A stretch of 64,000 nucleotides of DNA from DUOA01 sp012839095 (GCA_050951505.1 JBMNJE010000002.1:124001-188000), one strand, 5' to 3'. Counted from the stretch's first letter, positions 16,819 through 25,854 are shown. Translations and numbers: made by a program. Notes: generated by a model from the letters alone, not told the origin.

Positions 16819-17709
16819 ATGATTTTTTACATCAGAGAACTGTACCGCAGATACATAGATGACGAAGTGGCAGCTTATGGAGCGGAAATGGCTTACTATT
16901 TTCTGCTATCAGTCTTTCCCTTTCTTATATTTCTCACTACGGTGATAGGGTACCTGCCCTTGGACGGCAGCAGCATTCTGGATTCCCTGTCTGATATACT
17001 GCCTCAGATTTCATATGAAATGCTCAGGGATAATGTGGAACAAATTATAAACAGACGTAACTTCAAACTGTTGTCATTTTCCTTTGCCTCCATGCTCTGG
17101 GCGGCGGCCAGCGGTATGGGAGCGGTGATGCGGGGCATTAATAAGGCCCTGTGTCAAAAGGACACAAGGCCGTTTTGGATCGCCATACCCTTGTCTTTGT
17201 TGTTTACACTTATGGTTACTGTTCTTATTCTGTCATACTTTGCCCTGCTGATATTCGGCAGGCAGATAGGGGCCGGCCTGATGAAAGCGGGGCCGCCCCG
17301 GCTTCATTGGCTGATCTGGGATCTTTTCAGGCATGGGATTGCTGTTCTTATGATGATCCTGGTTTTCGTGTTTCTGTACAGATACAGCCCATGCATCAAA
17401 ATCCGATGGCGCAGCGCCCTGCCGGGTGCAATTTTTACCACTGCAGGCTGGTTGATGGTTTCCTGGATTTTTGCCTGGTATGTAAATCGATTCTGGAACC
17501 TTTCCCTTGTTTATGGCAGCATAGGGGGCATCATCGGTCTGCTGGTCTGGCTTTTTATAAGCGCCCAGCTGATAATAATGGGAGGTGAGCTGAATGCAGT
17601 CCTGATTTTCCATCGAAAGAGTAAAATCGAAAAAAGAAAGAGTCTAATAAGGAAGAAAAAATCAACCGTATCATATAAAAAGAATCATAGGAATGAAACT
17701 AATCAGTAG
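16819..17709 (+). CDS. YihY/virulence factor BrkB family membrane protein
   Basis: 296-residue polytopic inner-membrane protein of the YihY/UPF0761 family (once misnamed RNase BN). An N-terminal amphipathic segment with DDEVAAYGAEMAYYFLLSVFPFLIF is followed by about six hydrophobic segments, including the family's LPGAIFTTAGWLMVSWIFAWYV and YGSIGGIIGLLVWLFISAQLIIMGGELNAV. A basic cytoplasmic tail closes it. Molecular role uncertain, proposed as a transporter or membrane-lipid-associated protein. AGGGAG lies 11 bp before the ATG. Its 3' end overlaps the convergent flavin-reductase-like gene by 11 bp. Confidence 0.92.
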   Translation: MIFYIRELYRRYIDDEVAAYGAEMAYYFLLSVFPFLIFLTTVIGYLPLDGSSILDSLSDILPQISYEMLRDNVEQIINRRNFKLLSFSFASMLWAAASGMGAVMRGINKALCQKDTRPFWIAIPLSLLFTLMVTVLILSYFALLIFGRQIGAGLMKAGPPRLHWLIWDLFRHGIAVLMMILVFVFLYRYSPCIKIRWRSALPGAIFTTAGWLMVSWIFAWYVNRFWNLSLVYGSIGGIIGLLVWLFISAQLIIMGGELNAVLIFHRKSKIEKRKSLIRKKKSTVSYKKNHRNETNQ

Positions 17710-18241
17710 TATAACAGGCAACAATTTCCCCATAGAACATGGTATGGTAGTCATGATTTTTGTATTGTCTTTCCCTGATGCCGGGGTCCAGCAGGGAGGG
17801 TTCCATGTTTTGCCTGAATACCACCTTGCACTCGTAATGCAGGCTGCACTCCCCGATAATGGGCACCCTTACAAACTTACCCGGTACAGGTGTCAGCTTG
17901 CATTCCCTGAACTTGTCATAATCCCTGCCGGATTTGCTGCCGCAAAAGGCGATGGCCTCTTTCAGGTCCTGCTTGAGGGGGATGCTGACAGTAAAGACGC
18001 CGGTGGAATCCAATGCCTTCCAGCTGTAGCGTGTTGTACGCACCGGAACCAGAAAGACAGGCTTGCCCCAGTAAAAGGTGATTCCTCCCCAGCCTATGAT
18101 CATGGTGTTGTGCTTTTGACTGTGAGTTGTCAGAAAGATACCTTCACCGGTCAGGTGACGGGTTACCTCCCCCAGGTATTGATCATAGGGTATGTGTTTG
18201 ACCGGGTTCCCTGTTGAGCAGCATTTCATACACATAGACAT
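17699..18241 (-). CDS. flavin-reductase-like FMN-binding split-barrel protein
   Basis: 180 residues of the flavin reductase-like family: ILF/TTHSQKHNTMIIGWGG (FMN phosphate region), PVFLVPVRTTRYSW, FTVSIPL and a C-terminal GEIVACY. It is expected to bind FMN and reduce a flavin or other acceptor. AAGGAGG with 7-bp spacing selects this ATG (MSMCMKCC); a 9-residue in-frame extension has no RBS. The N-terminus is Cys-rich (CMKCC), which might bind metal. It starts 16 bp after the citrate synthase stop, so the two probably share an mRNA, although no metabolic link is obvious. Confidence 0.82.
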   Translation of the reverse strand: MSMCMKCCSTGNPVKHIPYDQYLGEVTRHLTGEGIFLTTHSQKHNTMIIGWGGITFYWGKPVFLVPVRTTRYSWKALDSTGVFTVSIPLKQDLKEAIAFCGSKSGRDYDKFRECKLTPVPGKFVRVPIIGECSLHYECKVVFRQNMEPSLLDPGIRERQYKNHDYHTMFYGEIVACYTTD

Positions 18242-18257
18242 AATCAAGCCTCCTTGA

Positions 18258-19631
18258 TCACCTCTCATTCAGGGGCTTGTAATCCTTTATCTGGACCAGG
18301 GTACGATAGGCCGGGCGGATAATCCTGCCGCCGCTTATAAGTTCCTCCATTGAGTGGGCACACCAGCCTGGTACTCTGGCAATGGCAAATATTGCGGTAT
18401 ACAGATCCATGGGGATCCCCAGCATTTTGTATACAAAGCCCGAATAGAGGTCTACATTTGCACACAGGCTTTTGCCGCCCTTCATGCCGGCAAAGAGCTC
18501 AGGTGTTGTCCTCTCTATTGTATCATATAAAGCGAATTCATGCTCCATATTTTTGACTTTTGCCAGCTCATGTGCCTTTTTCTTCAATAATTCCGCCCTG
18601 GGATCGGAAAGTGTGTATACAGCATGGCCCATGCCGTAGACCAGCCCGGAGCGGTCAAAGGCTTCCTTATTGAGGAGCTTTATCAGATATTCTCTGACAG
18701 CCTCCTCCTTCTCCCAGTTGGGGACATTGGCTTTGAGGTCTTCAATCATCTCCATTACCTTGATGTTGGCCCCGCCGTGCTTGGGTCCTTTCAGGGCGCC
18801 TACGCCTGCTGCGATGGCTGAATAGGTGTCAGTACCGGAAGATGTGGCCACCCTGGTAACAAAGGTGGAGTTATTTCCTCCGCCGTGCTCGGCATGGAGA
18901 ATGAGAGACAGATCCAGAATCTCCGCCTCAAGCGGGCTAAACTCGCAATTGGGCCGGATCATATGGAGCAGACACTCGGCAGTGCTCTGTTCCTCCCCCG
19001 GTTTGTGGATGTGGAGGCTTTCATTATCAATATAGTGACGTTTGGCCATATAGGAATAAGCCACAAAAACGGGTATTTGCGCGATTAAATCTATGCAGCG
19101 GCTGAGCACGCTGTTGATGGACAAATCGTCGGGGTTTTCCTCATAGGAGTAACAGGTAAGAATGCAGCGGGAAAGCTTGTTCATGATATTTTTACTGGGA
19201 CCTTTTAAAATTACATCCTCCATAAAACCATCGGGAAGATTCCGGCTCTTCCACAGGATATCACAAAAGGTATCCAGCTCTTTCTTATTGGGCAGCTTTC
19301 CGAACAGCAGCAGGAAACAAACCTCTTCATATCCGAAGCGTTTTTCGGCCTGACAGGCTGCCACAATATCCTCCACGCTGATTCCGCGGTAGCTGAGACG
19401 ACCCCTGGTCGGAATTATTTTTCCGTCTTCCACTACATATCCCTGAACATCGCCGATTTGAGTCAGGCCTACCAGTACACCTGTGCCATCGTTGTTGCGA
19501 AGCCCTCTTTTTACACCATAGTAATCAAAGAGGCTGGGTTCAATGTAGTTATTGTCTGCGGCAAACCTGTAAAGGTCGTCAATCAGTTGGTTTTTCCCAT
19601 TTATTGCACCATTTGAATTATGGTTCTGCAT
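18258..19631 (-). CDS. gltA: citrate synthase (citrate/2-methylcitrate family)
   Basis: 457 residues, condensing oxaloacetate with acetyl-CoA. Visible hallmarks are HAEHGGGNNSTF, GPKHGGANIKVME, YGMGHAVYTLSDPRA and RVPGWCAHSMEE, carrying the catalytic His residues and CoA/oxaloacetate contacts. An N-terminal extension of about 45 residues is like other clostridial forms. In anaerobes this usually feeds a partial TCA branch towards 2-oxoglutarate and glutamate; aconitase and isocitrate dehydrogenase are not adjacent. AGGAGG precedes the ATG. First gene of a two-gene operon with the flavin-reductase-like protein. Confidence 0.95.
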   Translation of the reverse strand: MQNHNSNGAINGKNQLIDDLYRFAADNNYIEPSLFDYYGVKRGLRNNDGTGVLVGLTQIGDVQGYVVEDGKIIPTRGRLSYRGISVEDIVAACQAEKRFGYEEVCFLLLFGKLPNKKELDTFCDILWKSRNLPDGFMEDVILKGPSKNIMNKLSRCILTCYSYEENPDDLSINSVLSRCIDLIAQIPVFVAYSYMAKRHYIDNESLHIHKPGEEQSTAECLLHMIRPNCEFSPLEAEILDLSLILHAEHGGGNNSTFVTRVATSSGTDTYSAIAAGVGALKGPKHGGANIKVMEMIEDLKANVPNWEKEEAVREYLIKLLNKEAFDRSGLVYGMGHAVYTLSDPRAELLKKKAHELAKVKNMEHEFALYDTIERTTPELFAGMKGGKSLCANVDLYSGFVYKMLGIPMDLYTAIFAIARVPGWCAHSMEELISGGRIIRPAYRTLVQIKDYKPLNER

Positions 19632-19894
19632 TTTGCAAGTCCTCCTGATAAAATACTGATTTCATTACGAAAAAGGCAAAGCAATTTTCAGTCTGTTTAT
19701 TCCCCGTTAAATAAAGGATAATCGGATTTCTTAATAGTTTACAACGTCTTTGCATTCATGGCAAGTGATTTTCACAAAATGAAGGATCTATTATTAAAAA
19801 TTTCAATTTATGTTTAAAAAATTAACTGAATATATATGCAAAGAGGTCAATAAAAGGGAAAATACATACAATTATATGCCTTCAGACGCCTATT

Positions 19895-19923
19895 TTGGAT
19901 AGTACTAAGCTATGATATATGAT
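19895..19923 (+). promoter_or_regulatory. promoter for the 50-residue membrane protein
   Basis: TTGGAT (19895-19900), 17-bp spacer, TATGAT (19918-19923). The surrounding 339-bp gap (19632-19970) is AT-rich and otherwise shows nothing I can support; the citrate synthase promoter must lie in its left part. Confidence 0.5.
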
Positions 19924-19970
19924 AAAATAGTAGCACAAAATCCGGAAAAGTCAGGGGGCGGAGAAAGTTG

Positions 19971-20123
19971 ATGGATGTTCTTATTATCATTGCTGCAGTG
20001 GCAGCCATATTCTTTATACTCAAAATTGCATTTAAGGTATTGAAAACGGTATTGCTGCTCGGGGTGGCTGTCCTGGTGCTTTACTACCTGGTGGAGTTCG
20101 GTTTTCTGAAGGGGCTTTTTTAG
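19971..20123 (+). CDS. 50-residue hydrophobic membrane protein
   Basis: Short ORF MDVLIIIAAVAAIFFILKIA...GLF of 50 codons. Nearly the whole chain is hydrophobic, with two Lys-containing turns (ILKIAFKVLKTV), predicting one long or two short membrane helices and a Phe-rich end. GGGGCGGAG lies about 8 bp before the ATG, a promoter sits 47 bp upstream and a strong hairpin follows. These three signals together support a real gene. No family recognised. Confidence 0.6.
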   Translation: MDVLIIIAAVAAIFFILKIAFKVLKTVLLLGVAVLVLYYLVEFGFLKGLF

Positions 20124-20165
20124 CCGGCAGGATGACATGCATGGTAACAGCGCTGAAAATATAAG

Positions 20166-20210
20166 AAAGGGCATACGAAATCCAATGAGGTGGAATTTTG
20201 TATGCCCTTT
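20166..20210. terminator. bidirectional terminator hairpin
   Basis: 11-bp perfect stem AAAGGGCATAC / GTATGCCCTTT (20166-20176 / 20200-20210). The stem continues inwards through TCCA/TGGA and AAA/TTT with one bulge. It sits between two convergent genes (50-residue ORF and UroD-like gene). Confidence 0.75.
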
Positions 20211-20262
20211 AACTTGAGCTCAAATTATTTATTCATGGAAGCAGCTGCCGTAAGCAGAGTAA

Positions 20263-21384
20263 TCATTTCATGCCAAACATCTTTTCCTTCAGATCCAGAT
20301 AGTACAAATAGTCCTCCGGGTTCACATTGGGCGGACACCGGTGATCGCAGAAGGGGATATAGCCTCCCCTTTCAACATAGGGCACCAGGGTCTCCAGATA
20401 TGCTTTTATTGCCTCCGGACCCTTGCCCAGCTGAATCTTGTCAACCCCGCCCATGATCCGCAGCTGTCCGTCGTATTGGTCAAGCAGCTCGCCGGGATGG
20501 GAGCAGCCATTGACTTCGAAGGGAAACAGGCAGTTAATGCCTCCCTCCAGCAAATAGGGCAGGATGGGGCGAACATCCCCGTCGCAGTCTGTATACCAGA
20601 TATCGATGCCGTGGGCTTTCAGTTTTTTGCTGATTCGCTTATAGCGCGGCATAACCACATCCCGGAAGAAGGGCACCGAAACAATGGGGCCGTTTTTAAA
20701 GCAAATATCCTCCCAGCCTGAAGCAAAATCAAATTCAAAATGGGGCAGCACCTGATCCAGAAAATGTTCCACCATCCGGCAGCAGGTTTCCACCATATCC
20801 TCTACCATATCCGGATAATCAAAGCAGGCATATGCCAGCCCTTCGAAGGTCAGCATGTCCCTTACTTTGCCGATCATGGAGCCGCAATCAACTCCCAGGG
20901 GGTATGTGCGATCTGCAGGATGCCTCTTTTTCAAAGCCTCGATGTCTAATATGCGCGCCGGATCATCAAGGCGTAACCGCTCTTCCTTGCAGCGTTTCCA
21001 ATCCTCCGGGGTGACAACGGAGGCCTTTACATAATGGGGTATGGTGTCGTGGCCGTCCTTGGGAACCTCTGCCAGCAGGCCGTCGCCATTCATCATTATT
21101 AGAGTGGTATCCGTCTCTTCCACAACTTCTGATCTGAAAGAGGGGTTCAGCCAGACCCTGCCGGAAATGACTTCAATCCTGTCAAAATTGAAAAAGATAT
21201 CCGCTTCATGGTTACTGGTTATGTTGTTTTCATAGAACAAAGGCCATTCTTTAAAGTTTTCATCCCAATATCCGAATTCCATATTGAAGCAGCGATCCAC
21301 AGGTTGATAACGCATCTGACGATTAAACCGTTCCCGATCTGTCATGGTCCCCTTCCATTTTTCACGAATAGGTTTGATACTCAT
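20263..21384 (-). CDS. uroporphyrinogen decarboxylase (UroD)-family protein
   Basis: 373-residue TIM-barrel protein of the UroD/MtaA-like superfamily. It lacks the extreme N-terminal arginine motif of true UroD and has family-like segments DFASGWEDICFKNGPIVS, IWYTDCDGDVRPILPYLLEGGINCLFPFE and LRIMGGVDKIQLGKG. It is therefore more likely a methyltransferase-type or sugar-associated paralogue than a haem enzyme; no other haem gene is near. AGGAGA 6 bp before the ATG. Divergent from an AraC-type gene and adjacent to an isomerase/dehydrogenase pair, which suggests co-regulated catabolism of an unusual substrate. Confidence 0.85.
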   Translation of the reverse strand: MSIKPIREKWKGTMTDRERFNRQMRYQPVDRCFNMEFGYWDENFKEWPLFYENNITSNHEADIFFNFDRIEVISGRVWLNPSFRSEVVEETDTTLIMMNGDGLLAEVPKDGHDTIPHYVKASVVTPEDWKRCKEERLRLDDPARILDIEALKKRHPADRTYPLGVDCGSMIGKVRDMLTFEGLAYACFDYPDMVEDMVETCCRMVEHFLDQVLPHFEFDFASGWEDICFKNGPIVSVPFFRDVVMPRYKRISKKLKAHGIDIWYTDCDGDVRPILPYLLEGGINCLFPFEVNGCSHPGELLDQYDGQLRIMGGVDKIQLGKGPEAIKAYLETLVPYVERGGYIPFCDHRCPPNVNPEDYLYYLDLKEKMFGMK

Positions 21385-21511
21385 GCTTCATCTCCTCACT
21401 AAGCCCTTTTTTCATACCGTTTGTTAATATATTCTTTTCATGCTATCATTATATATAAATAACAATGCAAAATCATTACTATTTGTTGCCTAAAAATATA
21501 AGAATATTGCC

Positions 21512-22441
21512 ATGGGGGATGATACATTGAATATTACTATGCATCTGCTTGATAATTCCTGGAGCAAGGAACATACTCCCAGCATGGTATCCAAGTCCTT
21601 GTTCTATTACCTGCAATCGGCAGGGCATTTCAAAAACGGGTCTGAATACTGTACCCGGCGCAGTGACTATGATTCTATGCTGCTTATTTACACCATTGAC
21701 GGTTTTGGTACCCTCAGCTACAGAAATCAGGTATATTCCTTGAGTCCCGGCACTGTCTGCATTATTGACTGCAGAGAGGAACAGGTATATGGAACCGATT
21801 CAAAACAGAAAGCTGATTCCGGCAGCACCGGGAGGGAAGTATCGGGTTCGGCCCGGAGCACTTCGGAGGAGAATATATGGATATTCGACTGGATTCATTT
21901 TAACGGCAGTGAAAGCAGGGGCTATGTTCATCAGATCCTGAATAATACCGGTCCTGTCATTCCCATAGACTCATCCAGCCAAATACCTGAGCATATTTCT
22001 CAGATACACCGCCTCCTGCTGGATAATGATGAGTGTATCGATATCAGGGCCTCCTGTCTTCTGATACAGATCTTAACCGAATTGCTGCTGACAGTCAGCA
22101 GCAGAAAAAATGACGGAGGTATCCCTTCTACGATTCAGAAGGCTGTATCTATCATAGAGAACCGGTATCAGAAACCGATTGCCCTGGATGAACTGGCTGA
22201 AGAACTGTGCATAAGCAAATTCTACTTATCCAGGCAGTTCAAGCTTTATACCGGCTACAGTCCCAATGAGTATCTGATCAAATACCGTCTGAGTCAGGGC
22301 AAAGCCATGCTGAAGGAAACAGCCCTGCCGGTTTATGAAATCGCGCAAAGAGTAGGCTTCGAGAATGCCTCCCATTTTATTCAGACCTTTAAGAAGCACG
22401 AAAACATAACACCGCTTAAGTTCAGAAAGTATTGGAGGTAG
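21512..22441 (+). CDS. AraC-family transcriptional regulator
   Basis: About 309 residues. The N-terminal cupin-type sensor (IDGFGTLSYRNQVYSLSPGTVCIIDCREEQ) is interrupted by a Ser/Gly/Glu-rich insert near residues 95-120. The C-terminal double HTH has LDELAEELCISKFYLSRQFK and VGFENASHFIQTFKKHENITPLKFRKYW. The start is uncertain: ATG 21512 has no good SD, while in-frame TTG 21527 is preceded by GGGGGATG. Divergent from the UroD-like gene and followed 108 bp on by the isomerase gene, so it probably controls both directions. Confidence 0.9.
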   Translation: MGDDTLNITMHLLDNSWSKEHTPSMVSKSLFYYLQSAGHFKNGSEYCTRRSDYDSMLLIYTIDGFGTLSYRNQVYSLSPGTVCIIDCREEQVYGTDSKQKADSGSTGREVSGSARSTSEENIWIFDWIHFNGSESRGYVHQILNNTGPVIPIDSSSQIPEHISQIHRLLLDNDECIDIRASCLLIQILTELLLTVSSRKNDGGIPSTIQKAVSIIENRYQKPIALDELAEELCISKFYLSRQFKLYTGYSPNEYLIKYRLSQGKAMLKETALPVYEIAQRVGFENASHFIQTFKKHENITPLKFRKYWR

Positions 22442-22549
22442 TTTATTGGAATCATATGTGTTATTTAATGAAGGATTTTCTTCTGATTTGAAGAATAATA
22501 AGAATAGCAGAAAAACAGCAATTAAATAATAAGAGAAGGAGTGTTTTCA

Positions 22550-23515
22550 ATGAAGTTAGGTGTATTTACCGTTGTTTTAGGCGGACAAAGCGTAGAAGAA
22601 GCATTCAGGTACTTATCGGAATCCGGTGTTCAGGCTGTTGAAATCGGGACCGGTGGTTACCCGGGAACTGCCCATGCCAACCCTGATGAACTGCTGGCCG
22701 ATGACGGCAAAATCCGGGAACTTAAGGGCCTGGCAGAGAAATACAACCTTGAGATTAATGCACTCAGCTGTCATGGCAATCCTGTTCATCCTCAAAAGGA
22801 AGTGGCAGATAAGTTTCATTCTGATTTTGAAAAGACGGTTTTACTGGCTGAGAAATTGGGCCTTGAAAAGGTCATTACCTTCTCGGGCTGCCCAGGTGAC
22901 AGTCCAGGTGCTGCATATCCCAACTGGGTTACCTGTCCCTGGCCGGATGACTTCCTGAAAATATTGGACTATCAATGGAATGAAGTACTTATTCCCTACT
23001 GGAAGAAGGCTGCTGCTTTTGCCGCTGATCATGGTGTCAATAAGATCTGCTTCGAAATGCATCCGGGCTTTTGCGTCTACAATCCCGAAACCATGCTGAA
23101 AATACGGGAGGCCGTTGGAGACACTCTGGGAGCCAATTTCGATCCCAGCCATTTATTCTGGCAGGGTATAGATCCTGTGGCAGCCATCCGGAAGCTGGGC
23201 AAGGCCATCTATCATTTCCACGCCAAGGATACCAAGGTTGACCCCTTGAATACCGCTGTAAACGGTGTATTGGATACCAAACACTATGGCGATGAAATCA
23301 ATCGTTCCTGGATTTTCCGTTCGGTTGGTTACGGTCATGACTATCAGCTTTGGAAGGACATAATCAGCAATCTGAGAATGGCAGGCTATGACGATGTTAT
23401 CAGCATCGAGCATGAAGACAGCCTCATGTCCGGGCAGGAAGGGCTGCAGAAAGCTATTTCTTTCCTGAAGGAAGTACTGGTCTTTGAGGAGACAGGGGAG
23501 ATGTTCTGGGCTTAA
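22550..23515 (+). CDS. sugar phosphate isomerase/epimerase (AP endonuclease 2 fold)
   Basis: 321-residue TIM-barrel protein of the xylose-isomerase-like/AP2Ec superfamily. Likely metal ligands are visible in CFEMHPGF (Glu), NFDPSHLFW (Asp/His), YHFHAKD (His) and SIEHED (Glu). It is expected to isomerise, epimerise or eliminate on a keto-sugar; the exact reaction is unknown. AAGGAG with 9-bp spacing gives ATG 22550. It pairs with a Gfo/Idh dehydrogenase 69 bp downstream, a combination found in inositol catabolism and in 3-keto-glycoside processing systems. Confidence 0.9.
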   Translation: MKLGVFTVVLGGQSVEEAFRYLSESGVQAVEIGTGGYPGTAHANPDELLADDGKIRELKGLAEKYNLEINALSCHGNPVHPQKEVADKFHSDFEKTVLLAEKLGLEKVITFSGCPGDSPGAAYPNWVTCPWPDDFLKILDYQWNEVLIPYWKKAAAFAADHGVNKICFEMHPGFCVYNPETMLKIREAVGDTLGANFDPSHLFWQGIDPVAAIRKLGKAIYHFHAKDTKVDPLNTAVNGVLDTKHYGDEINRSWIFRSVGYGHDYQLWKDIISNLRMAGYDDVISIEHEDSLMSGQEGLQKAISFLKEVLVFEETGEMFWA

Positions 23516-23584
23516 GTCGTTAAGCTTAAGTAAATGTAAGCATACATTATCAAGTCTTGTACATAATGACACGGAGGTGATGTC

Positions 23585-24748
23585 ATGAAGGATATACTCA
23601 ATGTCGGACTCGTAGGTTATAAATTTATGGGCAAGGCCCACAGCAATGCATTCCAGCGAGTCGGGATGTTCTTTGAACCCAGCATGGATATAAGGATGAA
23701 AGCAATATGCGGCAGGGACGAGGAATGGGTAAAACAGGCAGCCCAACAGTTCGGATGGGAGAGCTATGAAACTTCGTGGGAAAAACTGGTGCAGAGGGAT
23801 GACATAGACATGGTGGACATTACAGCACCTAGTAATGTCCATAAGGAAATTGCCCTGGCAGCAGCAAACGCAGGCAAGCATGTATTCTGCGAAAAGCCCC
23901 TGGCCCTTACCCTGAAGGATGCAAGGGAGATGCTGGAGGCAGCGGAAGCAAACGGTGTCAGGCACCAGATCGGTTTCAACTACCGCTTTGCCCCCGCAGT
24001 ACAGCTGGCAAAGAAGCTGATTGATGAAGGCAAACTCGGAACAATTTATCATTTCCGCGGCCTCTACCTGCAGGATTTTATTGTAGATCCCGATTTCCCG
24101 CTGGTATGGAGGCTGGATAAGGAAGTTGCCGGTTCGGGAGCCCTGGGTGATCTAGGCGCCCATTTAATAGATCTGGCCCGGTTCCTGGTGGGAGACTTTG
24201 ATAAGGTAATTGGAATGAGCAAGACCTTTATCAAGGAACGTCCCATAGTGGAGAAAATGACAGGCCTTAGTGCCAAGGCCCAGGAAAGTGCTGCCATGGG
24301 CAAGGTGACGGTGGATGATGCCACCCTCTTCCTGGCAGAATTCAAAAACGGGGCACTTGGTTCCATTGAAGCTACCCGTTTTGCACAGGGGCATCGGAAC
24401 GGCATGTCCTTTGAAATAAACGGAAGCAAGGGCAGCGTCCGTTTCGAATTGGAGCGAATGAATGAACTGCAGTACTACAACGCCGATGATGAAGAGGGAA
24501 CTCAGGGCTTCCGCCTGATACAGGCTACGGAAGGCAGCCATCCCTATATGCAGGCCTGGTGGCCGGCAGGTCACATAATAGGATACGAGCATACCTTTGT
24601 GCATGAGTTCTATGAGTTCGTTGAAGCCATTGCAACGGGCAGGAAAGCCAATCCGGACTTTACCGACGGCGTCAAATGTTCCCAGGTACTCGAAGCCGTG
24701 GAAACCTCCATTGAAGAGAAGCAGTGGATAGAAGTGGACAGTTTATAA
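23585..24748 (+). CDS. Gfo/Idh/MocA family oxidoreductase
   Basis: 387-residue NAD(P)-dependent dehydrogenase. It has LVGYKFMGKAHSNAF in the Rossmann domain, FCEKPLA (the EKP motif) and GLYLQDFIVDP...GALGDLGAHLIDLARF, typical of the larger Gfo/Idh class that oxidises glycosides or sugar acids. GGAGGTG lies 5 bp before the ATG, an excellent site. It forms an operon with the AP2Ec isomerase and ends at a strong terminator. The WRLDKEVAGSGALGDLGAH segment supplies the Lys/His-type catalytic residues usual in the C-terminal domain. Confidence 0.92.
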   Translation: MKDILNVGLVGYKFMGKAHSNAFQRVGMFFEPSMDIRMKAICGRDEEWVKQAAQQFGWESYETSWEKLVQRDDIDMVDITAPSNVHKEIALAAANAGKHVFCEKPLALTLKDAREMLEAAEANGVRHQIGFNYRFAPAVQLAKKLIDEGKLGTIYHFRGLYLQDFIVDPDFPLVWRLDKEVAGSGALGDLGAHLIDLARFLVGDFDKVIGMSKTFIKERPIVEKMTGLSAKAQESAAMGKVTVDDATLFLAEFKNGALGSIEATRFAQGHRNGMSFEINGSKGSVRFELERMNELQYYNADDEEGTQGFRLIQATEGSHPYMQAWWPAGHIIGYEHTFVHEFYEFVEAIATGRKANPDFTDGVKCSQVLEAVETSIEEKQWIEVDSL

Positions 24749-24781
24749 ATTGCACCAACCATGCTTAAGATTAAAGCATCA

Positions 24782-24819
24782 GAGAAACCGGCCTTAGCGG
24801 ACGGTTTCTCTTATTTTTT
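24782..24819 (+). terminator. Rho-independent terminator
   Basis: Stem GAGAAACCG (24782-24790) / CGGTTTCTC (24802-24810) followed by TTATTTTTT. Confidence 0.92.
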
Positions 24820-24972
24820 GGAGTTATCCGCTGCTTATTGAAACAGAGCAGTTTTAGGCCATTCTGTTTTTCATCTGCCCTGCATAGTATAGTTACACAT
24901 TGACAGCACTCACAGTGTACACCTGATTCCCATATGATGAAAATGGCAAGTATTTTGTGAGGGGGCAGATGA

Positions 24973-25785
24973 ATGGCAGAATATTTTATGCAATTCAACA
25001 TCATATGGGTGGGTATCATAGCAAGCCTGGCAGCGGGGCTGGCCACCGGAGCGGGAGCACTGCCTATTTTTTTTACCGGGAACGTTCCCAAAAAGCTGCT
25101 GGATGCTTTGCTGGGTGCGGCAGCAGGGGTTATGCTGGCTGCCACATCCTTCAGCCTTATAATACCGGCCCTGGAAAAGGCAGGGGGCGGAATAAACGCA
25201 GCCGGTATTGTTTTAATTGGAATATTAAGCGGCGGAGTATTTTTGGATTTGGTAGATAAATTTTTTCCCAATACCAATCTGATGGCCAATTCAATGGATA
25301 TAAACGGCAGGAGAAGCGGTTTATTCAATATGCAGCCCAGCCTGAGGAGGGTATGGATTTTTATTCTGGCTGTCACCGTTCATAATTTTCCGGAAGGAAT
25401 GGCGGTGGGAGTTGGTTTTGGAGACGGAGACATTGCCAATGGTTTGACTATTGCCATCGGAATAGGGCTTCAAAATCTTCCTGAGGGTCTTGCCGTGGCC
25501 CTTCCCCTGCTTCGGGAGGGATTCCCAAAGTGGAAGGCATTCCTGGTTGCGCTGGCAACCGGACTGGTGGAACCCATGGGGGGGCTTCTGGGTATCGGTC
25601 TGGTGCGTATTGCACGGCCTCTGCTTCCTTTTACACTCTCCTTTGCGGCGGGAGCCATGCTCTTTGTCATAGCCCATGAAATCATTCCGGAAAGCCAGAA
25701 CAGCGACGGGCATTCCAAACTGGCGGCCCATGCCTTGCTGATTGGGTTTGTTATTATGATGTTTCTTGATGTTGTACTGGGTTGA
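24973..25785 (+). CDS. ZIP-family divalent metal transporter (GufA/ZupT-like)
   Basis: 270 residues, about eight membrane helices. The two ZIP metal-site motifs are present: HNFPEGMAVGVGFGDG in TM4 and LQNLPEGLAVALPLLREG in TM5, plus FVIAHEIIPES in TM6. A variable His-poor cytosolic loop follows TM3. It imports zinc, iron or another divalent cation into the cytoplasm. GAGGGGG precedes the second of two close ATGs, the in-frame one. Monocistronic after a terminator; the upstream 150 bp contain the inverted pair TACAC/GTGTA but no recognised Zur/Fur box. Confidence 0.93.
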   Translation: MAEYFMQFNIIWVGIIASLAAGLATGAGALPIFFTGNVPKKLLDALLGAAAGVMLAATSFSLIIPALEKAGGGINAAGIVLIGILSGGVFLDLVDKFFPNTNLMANSMDINGRRSGLFNMQPSLRRVWIFILAVTVHNFPEGMAVGVGFGDGDIANGLTIAIGIGLQNLPEGLAVALPLLREGFPKWKAFLVALATGLVEPMGGLLGIGLVRIARPLLPFTLSFAAGAMLFVIAHEIIPESQNSDGHSKLAAHALLIGFVIMMFLDVVLG

Positions 25786-25854
25786 AGTCGGCGCAGAATA
25801 GTGATAACATTGCCATATAAAGTTGAAGTATGCATAGCAAAAGGAGACTTGGCA

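Noticed and set aside
23153..24052. Minus-strand frame of about 300 codons across the isomerase and Gfo/Idh genes
   Set aside because: Overlaps two well-supported genes and has no recognisable domain.
24894..24930. TTGACA at about 24909 as a consensus promoter for the ZIP gene
   Set aside because: No -10-like hexamer lies 16-18 bp downstream; the TACAC/GTGTA repeat is too short to call an operator.
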